Source: Amphiduros pacificus (lineage: Eukaryota; Annelida; Polychaeta; Phyllodocida; Hesionidae). From it: a DNA stretch of 64,000 nt. The stretch lies in assembly GCA_949316495.1 (NCBI GenBank), contig OX439009.1, forward strand, positions 38,703,943 through 38,767,942, in the 5' to 3' direction. The translations under genes were made by a program, and so were the position numbers. The notes below the pieces were generated by a model. The model was not told the origin of the DNA and ran no database searches. It saw only the letters and a list, made by a program, of their open reading frames with translations. This document shows positions 1 to 12,086 of the stretch, in pieces. The first letter of the stretch is position 1, and each line of letters opens with the position of its first letter.

Positions 1-484
1 CTATATTCAATGGTTATAAACTTTCACCTTGGTGACCACCAAGCAACTAGTATTACCCAGCTTATCCGAGAGGAGCGGTGCCATTGTATGCTGCAGTGAC
101 ATCACTGGAGGAACAAATCCCCACATAATGGCGACCTTGTGACCTGCTTGCGTGAATTGCTTGTGATTTCATCTAGTGTTTCTAAAACAAATTAATTAAG
201 TCACTATCCTTTAAATCCCCATAGACATTAACTCTGCATGCCTAAACAAACAATTGGGCAATCTTCCATATAGGTTTACAAAGACAGATTCATAGCTAAC
301 GTTCACAAAACATGAAAAAGCAGGAGAAGCGGAATGTTTTGCTGAGTTTGATGATGTGTCTCATGTTAGAGACGCCTCTCATTGTCATTGTTCCTGCTCA
401 TCAAGGAAGACCGCCTAAAAGGCCTCAATATTTACCACTTAGATATAAACGCCCGCTTGCTCCGGCATCATGACTACATGCAGT
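1..484. other. Unique noncoding DNA
   Basis: No coding potential, RNA gene or repeat recognised before the first minisatellite. Confidence 0.5.
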
Positions 485-883
485 CACCTGACATGACCAG
501 ATGGGGTCACATGACAACCTGACATGACCAGATGGGGTCACATGACAACCTAACATGACCAGATGGGGTCACATGACAACCTTACATGACCAGATGGGGT
601 CACATGACAACCTACCAGATGGGGTCACATGACAACCTGACATGACCAGATGTGGTCACATGACAACCTGACATGACCAGATGGGGTCACATGACAACCT
701 GACATGACCAGATGGAGTCACATGGCAACCTGACATGACCAGATGTGGTCACATGACAACCTGACATGACCAAATGGGATCACATGACAACCTACCAGAT
801 GTGGTCACATGACAACCTGACATGACCAAATGGGGTCACATGACAACCTGACATGACCAGATGGGGTCACATGGCAGTCTGAC
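485..883 (+). repeat. 31-bp minisatellite (~13 copies) rich in GTCACATGAC
   Basis: Unit CTGACATGACCAGATGGGGT followed by CACATGACAAC. Two copies lack the first eight or so bases (CCTACCAGATG). Each copy holds GTCACATGAC, an M-box-like E-box. Confidence 0.93.
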
Positions 884-1504
884 ATTAACGAAGTTTATAT
901 AATATTAGCCATACTACTTTTGATATTAGAAGCTTCAATAATTGCACAGCACAACCAGCATAACCATTCAATATCTTTCACCTTGAAGGTATTTGTAATG
1001 AGAGAGCAAACTGCTTATTTATCTACATTGTGCATGAAAGTAATTGTGGTGCGATGGTTGACAATGAGTGTGGAGCATGGCTTCAGGGAGCAGGTATAAT
1101 GTGTCCCTCATTGCCGACAATCTTCCTACTTGCAACACCTGGGCTCCCACATATACATGGCACATACAACAACATTTGCTAAATGCCCTCCTTAATGCAA
1201 CTCAAGAAAGTGAAGAAATTAGAAATTTGAGATGTTTTGTTATTTGATTCTGTTTTTTATGTTTTTAATGATGCTTAAAATATGTGACCAATATCAAAGA
1301 AATAGATTTGAGCTGCACAAGATATATGATAGGTGGTGATAGATAGTCACATGATCAATAGTCACATGATCAATAGGGCCAAACCTCTGTTGATACATAA
1401 ATATAACCATTTAAGGCCAGGTAGGCCTATACAATGACTATATTGTGCCACAGATGAGGTGTGAACAGCTAAGTAAACAGCTATTAGGTAATTAAATGTA
1501 GATG
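884..1504. other. Unique noncoding DNA
   Basis: AT-rich, with a twofold AGTCACATGATCAAT at about 1345-1375. Nothing else recognised. Confidence 0.5.
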
Positions 1505-1860
1505 TATGTGACAGACACTTACATAACAGGCACTTACATGACAGGTACTTACATGACAGGCACTTATGTGATAGGTACTTAATATGTGATAGGTACTTAA
1601 TATGTGATAGGTACTTACGTGACAGGCACTTACATAACAGGCACTTATGTGATAGGTACTTATGTGATAGGTACTTATGTGACAGGCACTTACATGACAG
1701 GCACATGTACATGATATGCACTTATGTGATAGGTACTTATGTGATAGGTACTTATGTGACAGGCACTTACATGACAGGCACATGTACATGATATGCACTT
1801 ATGTGACAGGTACTTACAGTCACTTATGTGACAGATACATGATATGCACTGACATGATAA
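1505..1860 (+). repeat. 15-bp minisatellite (~22 copies)
   Basis: Unit CACTTACATGACAGG with variants GTACTTATGTGATAG and a few longer units (TACTTAATATGTGATAGG). The unit length is divisible by three, which produces artefactual repetitive frames on both strands. Confidence 0.92.
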
Positions 1861-2265
1861 CAAATGGCATATTCAGAGGTCACATTTTCTCAGTGTTTAT
1901 TCTATAACTGTGTGTGGCTATGATAGCATCTCTATGTGGATACCTCTCCATCAAATCTGGCTTTAATTAAGATCTATATTGTGGATAATTCTCAGCTTTT
2001 TGTCAGAGGTTGAGTTTGTTGATGTTTTGGAAAGCCAGAGAAGAGCAACTGTCCATTTGAGTAAGACGAAAGATGAGGAATACGTTGGGTAGACATGTCT
2101 GCCAGGTCAAAGGTCACGTTACCTCATACATCTTCCTCTCAATGATAAAGGATTCTGGGATAGGCGCAGCGCCTCTATCTTTATGCAGGAGATACAGCAG
2201 AAAGGGTAAACAAGTTAATGGAAAAACTAGAATTTACACGAGAGGGACATGGAAATATCGGCAGT
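1861..2265. other. Unique noncoding DNA
   Basis: No gene-like signal recognised. The short open frame at 2073-2291 runs into the next array and shows no domain. Confidence 0.5.
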
Positions 2266-3338
2266 CTGTCTCTGACATGACACGTCTCTAGGATAGACTC
2301 GTCATGATGTGATTGTCTCTGACATGACACGTCTCTAGGATGGTCTCGTCATGATGCGATTGTCTCTGACATGGCATGTCTCAAGGATAGTCTTGTCATG
2401 TTGTGACTTCTGACATGACACATCTCTAGGATAGACTCGTCATGATGCGATTGTCTCTGACATGACACGTCTCTAGGATGGTCTCGTCTTGATGCGATTG
2501 TCTCTGACATGACATGTCTCTAGGATAATCTTGTCATGTTGTGACTGTTCTGACATGACACGTCTCTAGGATAGTCATGTCATGTTGAGACTGTTCTGAC
2601 ATGACACGTCTCTAGGATAGTCTTGATGCGATTCTTTCTGACATGGCACGTCTCTAGGATAGTCTCATCATGATGTAATTGTCTCTGACATGGCACGTCT
2701 CTAGGATAGTCTCATCATGATGTTATTGTCTCTGACATGGCACGTCTCTAGGATAGTCTCATCATGATGTAATTGTCTCTGACATGGCACGTCTCTAGGA
2801 TGGTCTCATCATGATGTAATTGTCTCTGACATGGCACGTCTCTAGGATAGTCTCATCATGATGTTATTGTCTCTGACATGACACGTCTCTAGGATGGTCT
2901 CATCATGATGTAATTGTCTCTGACATGGCACGTCTCTAGGATGGTCTTATCATGATGTAATTGTCTCTGACATGACACGTCTCTAGGATGGTCTCGTCAT
3001 GATGCGATTGTCTCTGACATGACATGTCTCTAGGATAGTCTTTTCATGTTGTGACTGTTCTGACATGACACGTCTCTTGGATAGTCTTGTCATGTTGTGA
3101 CTGTTCTGACATGACACGTCTCTAGGATAGTCTTGATGCGATTCTTTCTGACATGACAAGTCTCTAGGATAGTCTCATCATGATGTAATTGTCTCTGACA
3201 TGGCACGTCTCTAGGATGGTCTCATCATGATGTGATTGTCTCTGACATGGCACGTCTCTAGGATGGTCTCATCATGATGTGATTGTCTCTGACATGGCAC
3301 GTCTCTAGGATAGTCTCATCATGATGTAATTGTCTCTC
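2266..3338 (+). repeat. 47-bp minisatellite (~23 copies)
   Basis: Unit TCTCTGACATGACACGTCTC, TAGGATAGTCTCGTCATGAT, GCGATTG. Blocks of GACATGACACG and GACATGGCACG variants alternate, and some units are shortened (TAGTCTTGATGCGATTCTT), so the array contains duplicated multi-unit blocks. Confidence 0.94.
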
Positions 3339-3907
3339 AGACATCTTATCTTGATGGAATTGTGTCTAAGATAGTCTCGTCAAAATACGATTGTCTCTGC
3401 GATTGTCTCGTCATGATGTGATCGGGAGATTATCAGCTTGGCACAATTAGATGAGATCGGAGTGGGAACGTGCCATGTGTTAGTATGTGAGCTTTATAGG
3501 TAGTTGAATTAGTGCAGGACAGAGTTACGAGACCTCAAGCCTTTGAACATATTGAAGGCAGACTCAAGATGTGTGAGAGAGGAGGATGATGGTATAGAAA
3601 TGACCGAGTGAATCTTGCTTCATTTGCTGTCTTCAAATAATTTTCTGGATTTTCAATTATCTAGGGACCCGCTATTTCTAATTTAGCGAGACACGAACGC
3701 ATGCGGAGTTGGCACGGAATTAAGCGATTGGTTGCGACCAATTTGGCCCATCTCCAGCAAGAATGTCATTGCCGGCAAAGCGGTCAGCCGGCTTGTTGCT
3801 GAGGGTCAGAGGGGATGAGCACCTTAATACCGGCAGTAAGAACAGGCTTGATTGAATTAAGTCATTTGCATGATGTGTTTGGCATAACACAAGGCCATGC
3901 AAACATA
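3339..3907. other. Unique noncoding DNA
   Basis: No exon, RNA gene or repeat recognised. Confidence 0.5.
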
Positions 3908-4076
3908 CACAACACAGCTGACTGGCACGACCCACCATAACCACACCGCCATCGCTCCCACCAACACAGCTGACTGGCACGACCCACCATAACCAGACCG
4001 CCATCGCTCCCACCAACACAGCTGACTGGCACGACCCACCATAACCAGACCGCCATCGCTCCCACCAACACAGCTC
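3908..4076 (+). repeat. 52-bp minisatellite (~3.2 copies)
   Basis: Unit CCAACACAGCTGACTGGCAC, GACCCACCATAACCAGACCG, CCATCGCTCCCA. Copies are almost identical, suggesting recent duplication. Confidence 0.9.
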
Positions 4077-4322
4077 TCCTTCTAAACTTAATCAATATAA
4101 TCGATATGTAATTAACAGATGCGGAAACAGTTTCTATGTTTAGCAATCTATCAAACAGTCCAGCATGTTTTCTCACAAGTGAAACACACACAACTAAAAT
4201 CCCAAGCAGGTGACTTAGAGACAGACATATGGCACGTTCCTGACCGTCATATCTGGTTATCTCGGCTTAGTTTCTGTATAGATTAGTATTTGCAGGGATA
4301 ATATACATAGAGGAATAAATTG

Positions 4323-4570
4323 GTATAGGCCAGCATAGTATTTGCATATATCTGTATAGGCCAGCATAGTATTTGTATATATCTGTATAGGCCAGCATAG
4401 TATTTGCATATATCTGTATAGGCCAGCATAGTATTTGCATATATCTGTATAGGCCAGCATAGTATTTGCATATATCTGTATAGGCCAGCATAGTATTTGT
4501 ATATATATCTGTATAGGCCAGCATAGTATTTGTATATATCTGTATAGGCCAGCATAGTATTTGCATATAT
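4323..4570 (+). repeat. 31-bp minisatellite (~8 copies)
   Basis: Unit GTATAGGCCAGCATAGTATT followed by TGCATATATCT, with TGTATATATCT and a TATATA expansion as variants. It adjoins the 87-bp array and shares CCAGCATAGTAT with it. Confidence 0.92.
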
Positions 4571-4589
4571 ATATACATGTATATTGGTA

Positions 4590-4962
4590 TATGCACCAGC
4601 ATAGTACATATCTCTACAGGTCAGCACAGTATGGGTATATTAGGAAATGCTGGCATGGTATATCTATATATTGATATATGTACCAGCATAGTATATATTC
4701 TTACAGGTCAGCACAGTATGGGTATTTTAGGAAATGCTGGCATGGTATATCTATATATTGATATATGTACCAGCATAGTATATATTCTTACAGGTCAGCA
4801 CAGTATGGGTATATTAGGAAATGCTGGCATGGTATATCTATATATTGATATATGTACCAGCATAGTATATATTCTTACAGGTCAGCACAGTATGGGTATA
4901 TTAGGAAATGCTGGCATGGTATATCTATATATTGATATATGTACCAGCATAGTATATATCTG
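4590..4962 (+). repeat. 87-bp minisatellite (~4.3 copies), higher-order derivative of the neighbouring array
   Basis: Period 87 (TCAGCACAGTATGGG at 4621 and 4708). Inside the unit are three diverged submonomers: ACCAGCATAGTATATATTC, GTCAGCACAGTATGGGTAT and ATGCTGGCATGGTATATC. The period is a multiple of three, giving a 29-residue repetitive frame on the + strand that I regard as noncoding. Confidence 0.92.
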
Positions 4963-6312
4963 AACAAGTCAAATAGCATGAGGATATACCCAGAAATGCT
5001 CTCATAATATTAGTGTTATCACACTCTTCACAGTATATCAACCTTTCCGTTCCCACCCAGAGAAGCTATGATGGTGCCTGCAATATTTAGCAGAGCAATG
5101 AGTGAATGCTCTGTGCAAGACAAATGCAGTTGATATTGTTTTATGCGAGTCAATGTACACAGTTTATATGAGAGCTGCTCACGCACATGTATTCCTTTGT
5201 CATGATCAGGAATCTATAAATAGAGTTGATGCGAAGTTATCTACAGGTAGGTCCACGTGGGCAGGTCATGGAACAGGCCCGTGTCTGGCGTGAGTAGGAG
5301 GCTTTAAGATCTCGCTGTGGGATACGCAAATGGCGTGGTGTTAAAATATTCAGGCGTGGCAACATCCCTGCAAGACTGGTAATCAGGGAAAGTGAGAATA
5401 AAATGGAAATATAGTCGCTACCACTGAGACAATGAGGCCCTCTCTCTTCTCATCTCCTGTGACTGTGTTAACACACTCTTTTGGCTCCTAAATGTCTCAT
5501 AATTCAACTTGAACAATGAACATATGTTTTTAGCCCGTATAAGGCTGGATGATAAATCATGTCCAAGGAGCAGATGGGAGGAGCATTTTATGCTGGCGAT
5601 CATGGCTTATGTATTACAGAGTGACACGCACATGCTAGTGTCAGGGAAAAAACAACATCAATTTGCAAGAAAATGGCTTACACTGTAAGAAATTATCAAT
5701 ATATTTGCAAAGCAGTTCCCTAACATTTTCCCAGTATTCATTTTATGCATGAGCTTTACAGAGGAGACTTTACATGGCATGGCATAATTGAATTCTGAGT
5801 ACAATTGCTTCACAGCTTGCGTTGCTGGCAACTTTTGTCTTCACCACAAAATCACGACCTGATTACGTTTCCCAGAAACCTTGTTTTCCATTAAGACTTC
5901 TCACCCCATTGTCCATGAAAATGGTAATAGTTTTGAAACACTACATAGAACTCTCATTACAATCATCATTGTCTCCATGGCTTTGTTCCAATATGGGTAC
6001 AATTGTTCTTCCACACAGCAACCACTTGCATCTGCATTGTTTCTCCATAGCAACACAGCCTGTCTTAGCATTGCAAGCAGCTGCATAGTGTCTTGCTAAT
6101 TTGGCCCTCGTGAGCACCTCGCTGATCAGAGGATTTGTGTTTTCATAAAGCCATTGACAAGATGTGTGCACCCAAGTTGGCTAAGTTTCACTGCTCTCCA
6201 TTATTGAGTCTGGGGAGGTCAGGTGCCAAAGCTCTCCATTTTGTATCACATCAGTTGCTACTATCTCAAAGACTGTCATTCCAGGGCGGGTGCTACTCCA
6301 GCTGCACAACTT
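4963..6312. other. Unique noncoding DNA before the 53-bp satellite
   Basis: About 1.35 kb of unique, moderately AT-rich DNA. Short open frames near 5102-6171 overlap on both strands and show no domain or splice context. Confidence 0.5.
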
Positions 6313-9300
6313 AGAATGAGCATAGTATCTCACTCGTCCTATGGCTGGCTTGGGGTACAGCCTTCCATATATGCATAGTATCTCACTCGTCCTGTGGCAG
6401 GCTTGGGGTACAGCCTTCTATATATGCATAGTATCTCACTCATACTATAGCTGGCTTGGGGTACAGCCTTCTATATATGCATAGTATCTCACTCGTCCTG
6501 TGGCTGGCTTGGGGTACAGCCTTCTATATATGCATAGTATCTCACTCGTCCTATGGCTGGCTTGGGGTACAGCCTTCTATATATGCATAGTATCTCACTT
6601 GTCCTATAGCTGGCTTGGGGTACAGCCTTCTATATATGCATAGTATCTCACTCGTCCTATGGCAGGCTTGGGGTACAGCCTTCTATATATGCATAGTATC
6701 TCACTCGTCCTATGGCTGGCTTGGGGTACAGCCTTCTATATATGCATAGTATCTCACTCGTCCTATGGCTGGCTTGGGGTACAGCCTTCCATATATGCAT
6801 AGTATCTCACTCATACTATGGCTGGCTTGGGGTGCAGCCTTCTATATATGCATAGTATCTCACTTGTCCTATAGCTGGCTTGGGGTACAGCCTTCCATAT
6901 ATGCATAGTATCTCACCCATACTATGGCTGGCTTGGGGTACAGCCTTCTATATATGCATAGTATCTCACTCGTCCTGTGGCTGGCTTGGGGTACAGCCTT
7001 CTATATATGCATAGTATCTCACTTGTCCTATAGCTGGCTTGGGGTACAGCCTTCTATATATGCATAGTATCTCACTCGTCCTGTGGCTGGCTTGGGGTAC
7101 AGCCTTCCATATATGCATAGTATCTCACCCATACTATGGCTGGCTTGGGGTACAGCCTTCTATATATGCATAGTATCTCACTCATACTATAGCTGGCTTG
7201 GGTTACAGCCTTCTATATATGCATAGTATCTCACTTGTCCTATAGCTGGCTTGGGGTACAGCCTTCCATATATGCATAGTATCTCACCCATACTATGGCT
7301 GGCTTGGGGTACAGCCTTCTATATATGCATAGTATCTCACTCGTCCTGTGGCTGGCTTGGGGTGCAGCCTTCTATATATGCATAGTATCTCACTTGTCCT
7401 ATAGCAGGCTTGGGGTACAGCCTTCTATATATGCATAGTATCTCACTCGTCCTGTGGCTGGCTTGGGGTACAGCCTTCTATATATGCATAGTATCTCACT
7501 TGTCCTATAGCAGGCTTGGGGTACAGCCTTCTATATATGCATAGTATCTCATTTGTCCTGTGGCTGGCTTGGGGTACAGCCTTCTATATATGCATAGTAT
7601 CTCACTCGTCCTGTGGCTGGCTTGGGGTGCAGCCTTCTATATATGCATAGTATCTCACTTGTCCTATAGCAGGCTTGGGGTACAGCCTTCTATATATGCA
7701 TAGTATCTCACTCGTCCTGTGGCTGGCTTGGGGTACAGCCTTCTATATATGCATAGTATCTCACTTGTCCTATAGCAGGCTTGGGGTACAGCCTTCTATA
7801 TATGCATAGTATCTCATTTGTCCTGTGGCTGGCTTGGGGTACAGCCTTCTATATATGCATAGTATCTCACTCGTCCTGTGGCTGGCTTGGGGTGCAGCCT
7901 TCTATATATGCATAGTATCTCACTCGTCCTATGGCTGGCTTGGGGTACAGCCTTCTATATATGCATAGTATCTCACTCGTCCTGTGGCAGGCTTGGGGTA
8001 CAGCCTTCTATATATGCATAGTATCTCACTTGTCCTATAGCTGGCTTGGGGTACAGCCTTCTATATATGCATAGTATCTCACTCGTCCTATGGCAGGCTT
8101 GGGGTACAGCCTTCTATATATGCATAGTATCTCACTCATCCTATGGCTGGCTTGGGGTACAGCCTTCCATATATGCATAGTATCTCACTTGTCCTATAGC
8201 AGGCTTGGGGTACAGCCTTCCATATATGCATAGTATCTCACTTGTCCTATAGCAGGCTTGGGGTACAGCCTTCTATATATGCATAGTATCTCACTCGTCC
8301 TATGGCAGGCTTGGGGTACAGCCTTCTATATATGCATAGTATCTCACTTGTCCTATAGCTGGCTTGGGGTACAGCCTTCTATATATGCATAGTATCTCAC
8401 TCGTCCTGTGGCAGGCTTGGGGTACAGCCTTCTATATATGCATAGTATCTCACTCGTCCTATGGCTGGCTTGGGGTACAGCCTTCTATATATGCATAGTA
8501 TCTCACTTGTCCTATAGCAGGCTTGGGGTACAGCCTTCTATATATGCATAGTATCTCACTCGTCCTATGGCAGGCTTGGGGTACAGCCTTCTATATATGC
8601 ATAGTATCTCACTCGTCCTGTGGCAGGCTTGGGGTACAGCCTTCTATATATGCATAGTATCTCACTTGTCCTATAGCTGGCTTGGGGTACAGCCTTCTAT
8701 ATATGCATAGTATCTCACTCGTCCTGTGGCAGGCTTGGGGTACAGCCTTCTATATATGCATAGTATCTCACTCGTCCTATGGCTGGCTTGGGGTACAGCC
8801 TTCTATATATGCATAGTATCTCACTCGTCCTATGGCTGGCTTGGGGTACAGCCTTCTATATATGCATAGTATCTCACTCGTCCTGTGGCAGGCTTGGGGT
8901 ACAGCCTTCTATATATGCATAGTATCTCACTCGTCCTATGGCTGGCTTGGGGTACAGCCTTCTATATATGCATAGTATCTCACTCGTCCTGTGGCAGGCT
9001 TGGGGTACAGCCTTCCATATATGCATAGTATCTCACCCATACTATGGCTGGCTTGGGGTACAGCCTTCTATATATGCATAGTATCTCACTTGTCCTATAG
9101 CTGGCTTGGGGTACAGCCTTCCATATATGCATAGTATCTCACCCATACTATGGCTGGCTTGGGGTACAGCCTTCTATATATGCATAGTATCTCACTCATA
9201 CTATAGCTGGCTTGGGGTACAGCCTTCTATATATGCATAGTATCTCACTCATACTATAGCTGGCTTGGGGTACAGCCTTCTATATATGCATAGTATCTCA

Positions 9301-12086
9301 CTCGTCCTATGGCTGGCTTGGGGTACAGCCTTCTATATATGCATAGTATCTCACTCATACTATAGCTGGCTTGGGGTACAGCCTTCTATATATGCATAGT
9401 ATCTCACTCATACTATAGCTGGCTTGGGGTACAGCCTTCTATATATGCATAGTATCTCACTCGTCCTATGGCTGGCTTGGGGTACAGCCTTCTATATATG
9501 CATAGTATCTCACTCATACTATAGCTGGCTTGGGGTACAGCCTTCTATATATGCATAGTATCTCACTCGTCCTGTGGCTGGCTTGGGGTACAGCCTTCCA
9601 TATATGCATAGTATCTCACTCATACTATAGCTGGCTTGGGGTACAGCCTTCTATATATGCATAGTATCTCACTCATCCTATGGCTGGCTTGGGGTACAGC
9701 CTTCTATATATGCATAGTTTCTCACTCATCCTATGGCTGGCTTGGGGTACAGCCTTCTATATATGCATAGTATCTCACTCGTCCTATGGCTGGCTTGGGG
9801 TACAGCCTTCTATATATGCATAGTATCTCACTTGTCCTATAGCAGGCTTGGGGTACAGCCTTCCATATATGCATAGTATCTCATTTGTCCTGTGGCTGGC
9901 TTGGGGTGCAGCCTTCTATATATGCATAGTATCTCACTCGTCCTGTGGCTGGCTTGGGGTACAGCCTTCTATATATGCATAGTATCTCACTCGTCCTATG
10001 GCTGGCTTGGGGTACAGCCTTCTATATATGCATAGTATCTCATTTGTCCTGTGGCTGGCTTGGGGTGCAGCCTTCTATATATGCATAGTATCTCACTCGT
10101 CCTATGGCTGGCTTGGGGTACAGCCTTCTATATATGCATAGTATCTCACTCGTCCTATGGCAGGCTTGGGGTACAGCCTTCTATATATGCATAGTATCTC
10201 ACTCGTCCTATAGCTGGCTTGGGGTGCAGCCTTCTATATGTGCATAGTATCTCATTTGTCCTGTGGCTGGCTTGGGGTGCAGCCTTCTATATATGCATAG
10301 TATCTCATTTGTCCTATAGCTGGCTTGGGGTGCAGCCTTCTATATGTGCATAGTATCTCATTTGTCCTATAGCTGGCTTGGGGTGCAGCCTTCTATATGT
10401 GCATAGTATCTCATTTGTCCTATAGCTGGCTTGGGGTGCAGCCTTCTATATGTGCATAGTATCTCATTTGTCCTATGGCTGGCTTGGGGTGCAGCCTTCT
10501 ATATGTGCATAGTATCTCATTTGTCCTATAGCTGGCTTGGGGTGCAGCCTTCTATATATGCATAGTATCTCATTTGTCCTATAGCTGGCTTGGGGTGCAG
10601 CCTTCTATATGTGCATAGTATCTCATTTGTCCTATAGCTGGCTTGGGGTACAGCCTTCTATATATGCATAGTATCTCACTCGTCCTATAGCTGGCTTGGG
10701 GTGCAGCCTTCCATATATGCATAGTATCTCATTTGTCCTGTGGCTGGCTTGGGGTGCAGCCTTCTATATATGCATAGTATCTCACTCGTCCTGTGGCTGG
10801 CTTGGGGTACAGCCTTCTATATATGCATAGTATCTCACTCGTCCTATGGCTGGCTTGGGGTACAGCCTTCTATATATGCATAGTATCTCATTTGTCCTGT
10901 GGCTGGCTTGGGGTGCAGCCTTCTATATATGCATAGTATCTCACTCGTCCTATGGCTGGCTTGGGGTACAGCCTTCTATATATGCATAGTATCTCACTCG
11001 TCCTGTGGCAGGCTTGGGGTACAGCCTTCTATATATGCATAGTATCTCATTTGTCCTGTGGCTGGCTTGGGGTACAGCCTTCTATATATGCATAGTATCT
11101 CACTCGTCCTATGGCAGGCTTGGGGTACAGCCTTCCATATATGCATAGTATCTCACTTGTCCTATGGCTGGCTTGGGGTACAGCCTTCTATATATGCATA
11201 GTATCTCACTCGTCCTATGGCTGGCTTGGGGTACAGCCTTCTATATATGCATAGTATCTCACTCGTCCTATGGCTGGCTTGGGGTACAGCCTTCTATATA
11301 TGCATAGTATCTCACTCGTCCTGTGGCTGGCTTGGGGTACAGCCTTCCATATATGCATAGTATCTCATTTGTCCTGTGGCTGGCTTGGGATGCAGCCTTC
11401 TATATATGCATAGTATCTCACTCGTCCTATGGCTGGCTTGGGGTACAGCCTTCTATATATGCATAGTATCTCACTCGTCCTATGGCTGGCTTGGGGTACA
11501 GCCTTCTATATATGCATAGTATCTCACTCGTCCTGTGGCAGGCTTGGGGTACAGCCTTCTATATATGCATAGTATCTCATTTGTCCTGTGGCTGGCTTGG
11601 GGTGCAGCCTTCTATATATGCATAGTATCTCACTCGTCCTATGGCTGGCTTGGGGTACAGCCTTCTATATATGCATAGTATCTCACTCGTCCTGTGGCTG
11701 GCTTGGGGTACAGCCTTCCATATATGCATAGTATCTCATTTGTCCTGTGGCTGGCTTGGGGTACAGCCTTCTATATATGCATAGTATCTCACTCGTCCTA
11801 TGGCTGGCTTGGGGTACAGCCTTCTATATATGCATAGTATCTCACTCGTCCTATGGCTGGCTTGGGGTACAGCCTTCTATATATGCATAGTATCTCACTC
11901 GTCCTATGGCTGGCTTGGGGTACAGCCTTCCATATATGCATAGTATCTCACTCGTCCTATAGCTGGCTTGGGGTACAGCCTTCCATATATGCATAGTATC
12001 TCACTCATAATATAGCAGGCTTGGGGTGCAGCCTTCCATTTATGCATAGTATCTCACTCGTCCTATGGCTGGCTTGGGGTGCAGCC
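6313..12086 (+). repeat. 53-bp satellite-like array (~109 copies, 5.8 kb)
   Basis: Unit TATGGCTGGCTTGGGGTACA, GCCTTCTATATATGCATAGT, ATCTCACTCGTCC; spacing 53 confirmed from GCATAG at 6320, 6373 and 6426. Variant positions include CTCGTCC/CTTGTCC/CTCATAC/TTTGTCC, CTGG/CAGG, GTAC/GTGC and CTATATA/CCATATA. Higher-order structure is visible, for example an exact 265-bp (five-unit) period marked by GTGCAG at 7362, 7627 and 7892. The unit has the palindrome TATGCATA and a GGCTG...CAGCC stem. Stops in all frames make it noncoding. Confidence 0.97.

Noticed and set aside
485-883. CRISPR-like array of regularly spaced repeats
   Set aside because: The units are contiguous with no unique spacers, and the genome is clearly eukaryotic; the same holds for the other arrays.
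4577-4963. 128-codon + strand frame with 29-residue repeat
   Set aside because: Explained by the 87-bp unit being stop-free and divisible by three; no domain or splice context.
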